This document shows positions 57,318-64,000 of a DNA stretch of 64,000 bases, in pieces. Source of the stretch: Aegilops tauschii subsp. strangulata (lineage: Eukaryota; Streptophyta; Magnoliopsida; Poales; Poaceae); contig NC_053035.3 in the NCBI RefSeq assembly GCF_002575655.3, positions 88,995,322-89,059,321 on the forward strand, in the 5' to 3' direction. Every line of letters begins with the position of its first letter. Within the stretch, counting starts at the first letter, position 1. The notes beneath the pieces were generated by a model that saw only the letters and a program-made list of their open reading frames with translations, was not told where the DNA came from and ran no database searches. The translations under genes and the position numbers were made by a program.

Positions 57318-57326
57318 TATTTATAA
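57318..57326 (-). promoter_or_regulatory. TATA box of the antisense gene
   Basis: TTATAAATA on the minus strand, about 190 bp upstream of the ATG at 57127 and followed by a pyrimidine-rich leader. It suggests an internal promoter independent of the LTRs. Confidence 0.6.
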
Positions 57327-57773
57327 CCTCGTGCAGCGAAGCCGAGGAGGCGAGGCATGGGGGGGGGACGTGGGATTAACTGCGCCCACTCCCCCACGTC
57401 TCGCGATGATTGCGCCCTAACGACGTGCGGAAACTGCCGTTGGAAGGCGAACGGCCCATTTTGGGTCACAGAAGATCCACACCTAGGCCTAGGCGTGAAA
57501 GTGGTGGGCCCCGGCCTGCGGCGGCGTCCCGTCGCGCACGTGGGCGGGCAGGCTTTTCCAGCAGGAGGGTGCCACGTGGCGCGCGGGTGGCAAGCGGCCG
57601 GCCCGCAACCCGGCGTGTGCGCCAGCAGGCTCCCGCCTTCAGACTTCAAAACCACACCGAGACGGCGCACCTGATCAAAGCCGGCTCCTAGCTGCTGGCT
57701 CTTCAAGATAGGAAGCTGATTGAGCTTCTCGTCCTCCTTTCAGCCTCGAAGCCCAACCAGCTTCGGTGACTAC

Positions 57774-58424
57774 TGTCAGAGTAAATGGCCACGGGTAGCC
57801 TAACCGACTCCCCCTGGCTCTTCAAAAATTATCGGGCCGATCAAGCCTTCAAGCACCCACAACACAGGGCCACCTTCCCCTGGCCAGCTATCTCACAGGC
57901 CGACTACTGGAAGGCGACCCGGCCCTAAAGACCCTCCTGAAGAGAGCTACAAGATGGCCGACTCCAAGAAGCCGGCCACAAGAGGACCGACTCCCAGAAA
58001 CCGGCCACAAGAAGACCGGCTCCCGGCAAGCGGCCGAGATCGCACCCTCGAGGGCTGCACCCACATAACGGTGACGAGACGGGGCGTGGCTACAGAACAG
58101 CCTGCCACCCCCGAATCCCGGAGCACGCGTGGCCATAGTGCGCCGTACGGGTTGGCCATCCCCCGTCCGGCGCGGCACTGTTGCCATATTGACCATGACG
58201 CCACCCACGACAGGCTGTCAGTACGGCCCGCGGGCAGCGGGCCCCTTCAGCCAGAGAGACGCTCAAAGGCGGCCAAGCCTCCCCCAGTCGGCCTGGGGGG
58301 TAGCCGGCTCCCAATAGCCGGCTACCTCCCTCCCTCGATGTATGCGCATCATTAAGGAGACAAGACGAGGTAAGGCTACAGTGATAGCCCGCCAGGCGGC
58401 GGCACTATAGCCATGCTTACCTCG
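57774..58424 (+). repeat. 3' LTR of the Tat-like element, left part
   Basis: Begins TGTCAGAGTAAATGGCC directly after TTCGGTGACTAC (57762-57773), the probable polypurine-tract end. Interrupted at CTTACCTCG (58424) by the inverted solo LTR. Confidence 0.93.
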
Positions 58425-61400
58425 TGTCAGGACCGGATTTCCAGGATATTAATTCTCCAGAAAATGGCCCTTATGCTCACCAGCCCCAGGATTACTGTTA
58501 GCTAATGAGGCACCAACTTGATACAAGAATTCCAAGCAAAGTACAAAGATATGTAGTACAAGACCATTGTGGCCTAGGAGTACAACATTTGGTTTCTAGT
58601 GGTTGATGGCGGAAGCGGTTTGTGGTGTATCTGCGTCTATGGGACTCCATTTCCCACAAGACCAGCTGACCAGGATAACTCCTATCTCCGCGAGGCCGCT
58701 AACAACACTGCGCAGGTTCCGGGCCGTCGTCGTAACGCTCTTCTCCACGCAAGAAAATCTGGCCAAGACAATAGCCAGGGACAAGCCAGTGAGTACGTTT
58801 GAATGTACTCGCAAACATCAAGAACGCGGGTATAATATACCAAACATGCTCCGAAAATATTCTATGATCACAACGTCTGTCACGAAATATACGAGATCCA
58901 TGCTGCACGCATGCGGGTAAAAATATGAGTATGCAATATAGAAATAAAATGTAGTGATCGAGTGTCTAAAATGACTCCTCGAAAAAGGGTGCAAATAAAC
59001 TAATAATGCCGCAGTCGGGCGTCTGGGCGACACCACATAAAGGGCTTATAAATAAAAGAAAGAACAAACATGCCACAGTCGGGCGTCTATGCGACACCAC
59101 ATAAAGGGCTTATAAATAAAAGAAATAACAAACATGCCACAGTCGGGCGTCTATGCGACGCCACATAAAGGGCTTATAAATAAAAGAAATAACAAACATG
59201 CCACAGTCGGGCGTCTATGCGACGCCACATAAAGGGCTTATAATAGAATAGTTGCAGTGGGTATCCAGGAGGTAGAACCATCCCAGGGATACTCAATAAT
59301 ACAAACAAAGTAAATGGTTAGTCCACAATAATAGTAATCATAATCGTCACAAGTCACAAGTAATGATCCAAGTTCTGGTTTAACAGTTTTTCCTCCGAAG
59401 ACCGACACTAAGACCGACACTTGACCTATCCCAGACTGTAGTCCTTAACCATGGACACGGCTATTCGAATAGATGTATAATCTCTGCAGAGGGTGTACTC
59501 TTTACCCACGGGTAACGGATTTCTTTAGTCCATTGGGACTAATTCCGTCTACGGTCTTTTAATTGAAAACATGCCTGACCTGCACACACCAGCTTAACTT
59601 ACCGGTGTCTGGAATCACCCACAACACCTGTCAAGCCAAACTCTAAGTGGGGAGGCTACAACCTCGACGTAGCATGGGATCAAATTTATATACGCGCGCT
59701 CTAAGGGGTGCCCCCCTCTCGGTCCCAACCGGAAAACACCCATGCCCCCGGACCGGATGACAGGCTTTAATCCATGGCCATGGGACCCTCATCACGGCCT
59801 CTCTGTACGGTGTGTGCTAGAAAGGGGTTGACAACTTACTGAACCGTACCCTACCTAAGGCAGGGACAAGTGGTAGTACCAGGCAAGTATGGGGGTTACT
59901 GGACAAGACTCGATCTAAGGCCGACTCAGGAGGTTCAAGTGTTCCCTGCACAATTAGCACAACAAAATATTTCCAATAACAGATAAGCTTAACCCTCATC
60001 AAGCCTCACCATGCCATACCGGACATACTCGTCTCGACGAGGAACTAGGGACAAGCTCGCGTCTACCCAAGACCGCGACTTTCCCGACTTCCTTCCGGTA
60101 TGCATGAGAAGCTTACGAGGGAGATCACTATCATCAACATATCCATTTATAACAGCAAAGAAATCTCCATATTGCACTCATGCGTATGATTTTACTGTCA
60201 CATAAAATAGCGTATGCTCCAAGTCAAGGTGATGTTGTAACCATATCAACAACATCCAAAAATATTAAGCCAGGGTTCAGAATGCTTTCCTTCAAGTGTA
60301 TGCATGTGGGGGTGCACTTTTTGAAGGTTGCCTTTTTCTCCAAAATCCTATTTCGAAAAATATTCAAACAACACACATTTCAAAAAAACAGTACAAAAAG
60401 TTGTCCCAAATATTTTTGAAATAAATCTTAAAATAAACTAGGTGAAATTTGAGAGAGGTAGGAAAAAGAATCAACTCATTTGGAGTTTTATTTTAAAAGT
60501 TATAGCCAGTCAAAGATCAGTCAAAGTTCTGTTTTTAAATAAAACCAGAAAAGAAAACGCTTCGAGGAAAATACGCTTTCAAAGCAGAGGTGACGTACTC
60601 CGGTCTTTGCGCTTTCACTTAAACAGAGAGGACGGGCGCGCGGGTCACTGACAGTGGGTCCAGGGGGCCCACTGGTCAGGTTTGACCGTTCTTCCTCTCC
60701 CTCCTTTCTCTCTGCCCGAACGGGGCGGGCCTCCGGCGATCGCCGGCGACGAACGACGGCTCCTCACGGGGCCCCGAGGGTAGGGATGGATCCGCCAGAC
60801 CGGGGCGGTCCTCCCGGTGGGTGCTAGGCAGGTGGGGATGGAGGAGGTCACCGGCGGCGAGCTCCGCGGCGGACGGTGGTTCGGGAGCAGAGTGGACTTT
60901 GGGCTCCGGTGGTCCTTGGTCGAGGCAGAGGCGCTAGGCAGGTCCGCATGACTATGGGGAAGTTCTTGGTGGCGTTGGATGGGCGGGGAAAACTCCGGTT
61001 GCGACGTATGGCACGGGATTGCGACGGCGACCGAACTGGTCGGAGACGAGGAAGAAGGACCCTCCCCGTCGATTGCTGGCTAAGGGGAAACTATGGGGGT
61101 GGCCTGGGGTTGCCTGAGTGCTCGGAGGAGCACGGGGCCTCCTTTTATAGCGCGACGGGGCTGGCTCCGCGGCAGAGGATAAGATCGACGACGAGTCGCC
61201 GTTGCTGTAGCTGCAGGGCGTCGTGGCGGCGACGAGCGCGTGCCGACGAGCATGTGGATAAGCACGGGCTGTTCCCCGGGGGCAGCTGGCGCGCGCGGGT
61301 GGGTTGGGCGGCGCCGTCCACGGCAGAGCCCGCTGCCGACGCCGGCGTGCCGCCAAGGGAGCTCCGGCGGCGGCGCTGTAGGGCGCCAGTGCGGCTTGGA

Positions 61401-62423
61401 GCGTACTGGTGAGTGGGCGAGTGCATGGCGCGGCTCTGGAGGCGAGCTGGGACCAGTGGCGGGACGCGTCGACCCGAGCGCACGCACGTGCAAAACGCGC
61501 GCTCTGGCTGCGCCCAGAGCACGCACACCAGGTGTTCGACGAAATGCCAGTGCGCGCTAGAGAGCTTGGGTGAGGCTGGAAGTCAACAGGCCAGGCTTAG
61601 GGACATCTGGGAGGTTAGTGGACATGCTGGATGGGTCAGGGGCTCAAGCTCACAATGCAAACTAGAAGACATGCCAAATCTGTTCCTGCACACAGGGTGT
61701 TCGACAGAATGCCATGGTCATCTAGGCAACTCTTGGGGTGGCCAAACTCTCCAGATCCTAGTCTCCTTAGGAGCTAAAGAAGGTGGTAAGGTTAGTTTGG
61801 CAAAAGCAGAAATTTGTTAGTGCAAGTTTTTGAGAAAACCAGTTTTGGGCAAAAACTAAAGGCTATCATTGCATGCACCAAAAATATGCCAATGGGTCCA
61901 ATCTCCTGGACTTAAGGGTTTGGTTGGGAGGACTACAAGTAGGAAAAAGCTCAAGGGCACTAGAGCAAAATAAAACAGGGTTGTAGTACAAATCACCAAA
62001 CTGGACCAGAAAGAAAAAGAGGTTGATCCACTCAAATTTTTAAAAGAACATCACTGGGTTTTTGCATGAAGTTGCATTATATGCATCTCCTGACATCCCC
62101 AAACACTTGGAAGAATTTTTAGAAGGATATTTAAATAGGTTGTAGTGCAAAAAGGGGCTCCAAATTTATGAAAGATCATTATAAAAGAATAAAGCTCATG
62201 AAAAATAATTATGCAAATAAATCCACTGATAAAGAATTGATTTTATAAAGAGGGCATACAAGTCCAATAATACATTTGGAAAGTTTCCACTAGAGGTAAA
62301 ATCTCACAATATTAAAGAGAAGAGGGGTTCTGAAATCAAAGGAGAAATCCAGAAAAATAAAACTTTTATTTCCTGGCAAAATTTTAATTTATTAAACAAG
62401 GTCAAAAATTTTGGGGTGTTACA
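58425..62423 (-). mobile_element. Solo gypsy LTR, 3,999 bp, inverted
   Basis: Read on the minus strand it starts TGTAACACCCCAAAATTTTT and ends ...GGTCCTGACA. It is flanked by CCTCG (58420-58424) and CCTTG (62424-62428), a 5-bp target duplication with one C-to-T change. The TGTAACACCCC start, a GC-rich block (60.6-61.56 kb) and a TATTCGAATAGCCGTGTCC segment shared with the 10380 LTR mark it as a relative of the chromovirus LTRs. No gag or pol sequence is present, so it is a solo LTR left by LTR-LTR recombination. Confidence 0.88.
58995..59245. repeat. 64-bp minisatellite, four copies, inside the solo LTR
   Basis: CAGTCGGGCGTCT(G/A)(G/T)GCGAC recurs at 59012, 59076, 59140 and 59204, each followed by CCACATAAAGGGCTTATAA. 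Copies are nearly identical, suggesting recent expansion. Confidence 0.95.
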
Positions 62424-62976
62424 CCTTGACAAAGCCCTTGTCATCAGGGGCGAGGCTACAGTAACAAGCCACCGACAAGACCCCCAGGCGGTGGGGCCGG
62501 CCTGTCGGCCAAGAGGCCGACAGCTGGCGGGACCCACCAGTCGGCGGGCCCCAGCGATCGGCGGAGAAGCCGGCGAATACAGACACTGACAGCTAGGACC
62601 CGCGTCCAGCCGGATTACCATTCTACCCCTGGGGGGTAGGCCTATATAAACCCCCCAGGACACCCATGCAAAGGGTTGATCGCTGAGAGTTTTAGACACC
62701 GCGTAGAGAGAAAAGGAGAGCTAGCCTTGCCCTTCTTCTTCCTCTAGCCAAACAGCTCAAGGAGCCACTTGTAGCCACTTGTGTTGATCTAGTGATCATG
62801 CGGAGACCCCGCAGAGCAGGACTAGGGGTATTATCTCCACGGAGAGCCCCGAACTTGGGTAAGATTCGCCGGCGTGCATGTCTTCGCCTTATCCCGTTTC
62901 CAGGCACCGACGATGTCTTACTGACTCCCACAATGATAAGCCACCCGTTGGCATATGTCGCACCTACCACCCAACA
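62424..62976 (+). repeat. 3' LTR of the Tat-like element, right part
   Basis: Resumes with CCTTGACAAAGCCCTTGTCA after the solo LTR and ends CCACCCAACA at 62976, then GGTTT. TATA box at 62642-62650. Confidence 0.93.
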
Positions 62977-64000
62977 GGTTTCCTGACCATGGACATTGGA
63001 TGTCGTTGATAACGGGATCACATCATTAGGAGAATGATGTGATGGACAAGACCCAATCCTGGGCATAGCACAAGATCTTGTAGTTCGTCTGCTAAAGCTT
63101 TTCTAATGTCAAGTATCATTTCCTTAGACCATGAGATTGTGCAACTCCCGGATACCGTAGGAATGCTTTGGGTGTGCTAAACATCACAACGTAATTGGGT
63201 GGATATAAAGGTACACTACAGGTATCTCCGAAACTGTCTGTTGGGTTGGCACGAATCGAGACTAGGATTTGTCACTCCGTATGACGGAGAGGTCTCTGGG
63301 CCCACTCGGTAATGCGTCATCATAATGAGCTCAATGTGACTAAGTAGTTAGTCGCAGGATCATGCATTATGAAATGAGTAAAGTGACTTGCCGGTAACGA
63401 GATTGAACGAGGTATTGGGATACCGACGATAGAATCTCGGGCAAGTAACGTACCGATTGACAAAGGGAATTGTATACAGGATTGATTGAATCCCCGACAT
63501 CGTGGTTCATCTGATGAGATCATCATGGAACATGTGGAAGCCAACATGGGTATCCAGATCCTGTTGTTGGTTATTGGCCAGAGAGCTGTCCCGGTCATGT
63601 CTGCATGATTCCCGAACCCGTAGGGTCTACACACTTAAGGTTCGGTGACGCTAGAGTTGTTATGGGAATTAGTGTGCAGTTACCGAATGTTGTTTGGAGT
63701 GCCGGATGAGATCCCGGACATCACGAGGATTTCCAGAATGGTCCGTAGGTGAAGATTTATATGTGGGAAGTCCTATTTTAGCCACCGGAAAATGTTCAAG
63801 GAAGGTTCTAGAAGGTTCCAGGGTGGGGCCCACCTGCATGGGGGGACCCACATGAACGTGGTTAGTGGGGGCAAGGCCCCACACCCCTGGTCAAGGCGCA
63901 CCAAGATCCCCGTTAGAAGGAATTAGATCATATCCCGAAGGGATAAGATCAAGATCCCTAAAAAAGGGGGATAACAATCAGTGGGGAAGGGAAATGATGG
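62977..64000 (+). mobile_element. BARE1/Angela/WIS Copia LTR, continued to the window end
   Basis: Continues from 44962 after the target duplication: GGTTTCCTGACCATGGACAT, GATGTCGTTGATAACGGGAT. About 1.2 kb of the LTR is present in total, so its end, the internal region and any target duplication lie outside the window. Whether it is a solo LTR or a full element cannot be told. Short frames here are not genes. Confidence 0.92.

Larger units (their letters stand above)
44963..62976 (+). mobile_element. Tat-like Ty3/gypsy retrotransposon, 18,014 bp including a nested solo LTR
   Basis: LTRs begin TGTC(G/A)GAGTAAATGGCC and end ...CTACCACCC(G/A)A(A/C)A, with target duplication GGTTT at 44958-44962 and 62977-62981. 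Without the nested LTR it is about 14 kb. Plus-strand order is gag, protease, RT, RNase H, a second plant-type RNase H, then integrase, followed by a 5-kb segment with a spliced antisense gene. A second RNase H and no chromodomain point to the Tat lineage, in which antisense accessory genes are known (for example gene 23 of maize Grande). All plus-strand domains carry stops or frameshifts. Confidence 0.93.

Noticed and set aside
60876..61412. 178-codon frame in the inverted solo LTR
   Set aside because: Same GC-rich LTR block type; composition explains the open frames on both strands.
63320..63884. Minus-strand frames near the window end
   Set aside because: Entirely inside the Angela/BARE1 LTR, which has no genes.

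Overview
The window is nuclear DNA from a grass of the Triticeae (wheat, Aegilops, barley or rye group). The strongest evidence is a BARE1/Angela/WIS-type Copia LTR split across the right end (44770-44962 and 62977-64000) and several Triticeae-type Stowaway MITEs with CTCCCTCCGTTCC ends in TA target sites. Large nested Ty3/gypsy elements and few, mostly broken genes fit the same origin. There is no prokaryotic, organellar, rRNA or tRNA content that I can support.

Left arm (1-9.9 kb): three diverged copies of a GC-rich repeat block (1-2265); a decayed 3'-5' exonuclease-like gene on the minus strand (2964-3519); three unrelated minisatellites (79, 39 and 61 bp units); a minus-strand promoter-like region near 6.2 kb; the 5' exons of a plus-strand gene remnant (7459-8185); and several MITEs. 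From 9931 to 24066 lies one small minus-strand gene cut in two by a 13,588-bp Tekay-like chromovirus (10380-23967, target duplication CGCCA). The chromovirus carries an extra ORF ahead of gag, a nearly intact gag-protease and RT-RNase H, an integrase with a large deletion, and a broken chromodomain.

Middle (24-39.3 kb): the promoter of the split gene; a duplicated ~0.4-kb segment; a SINA-like RING E3 ligase gene with one intron and a 1-nt deletion (25893-26804); a gene of decapeptide repeats plus coiled coil interrupted by one TAG (28159-28830) behind a doubled 76-bp promoter repeat; three 5'-truncated poly(A) retroposons with 14-16 bp target duplications; a ~450-500-bp tandem repeat (29.8-31.8 kb); and a CACTA-type element whose 3' terminus is at 39338, containing a decayed multi-exon accessory gene with repeated exon-intron units.

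Right arm (39.3-64 kb) is a nest. A related gypsy LTR (39339-42808) interrupts the antisense gene of an older Tat-like gypsy copy (42809-44769). That gene is interrupted again by the Angela LTR at 44770. The Angela LTR is interrupted by an 18,014-bp Tat-like gypsy element (44963-62976, target duplication GGTTT), whose 3' LTR contains an inverted solo LTR (58425-62423, target duplication CCTCG/CCTTG). The Tat-like element has gag-protease-RT-RNase H-second RNase H-integrase on the plus strand. Downstream, on the opposite strand, is a six-exon gene with its own TATA box and an N-terminal 'putative gypsy type transposon' (PF04195-like) domain.

None of the retroelements looks autonomous: all carry nonsense codons or frameshifts. 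Most in-frame stops can be explained by a single C-to-T or G-to-A transition, as expected from deamination of methylated cytosines in silenced DNA.
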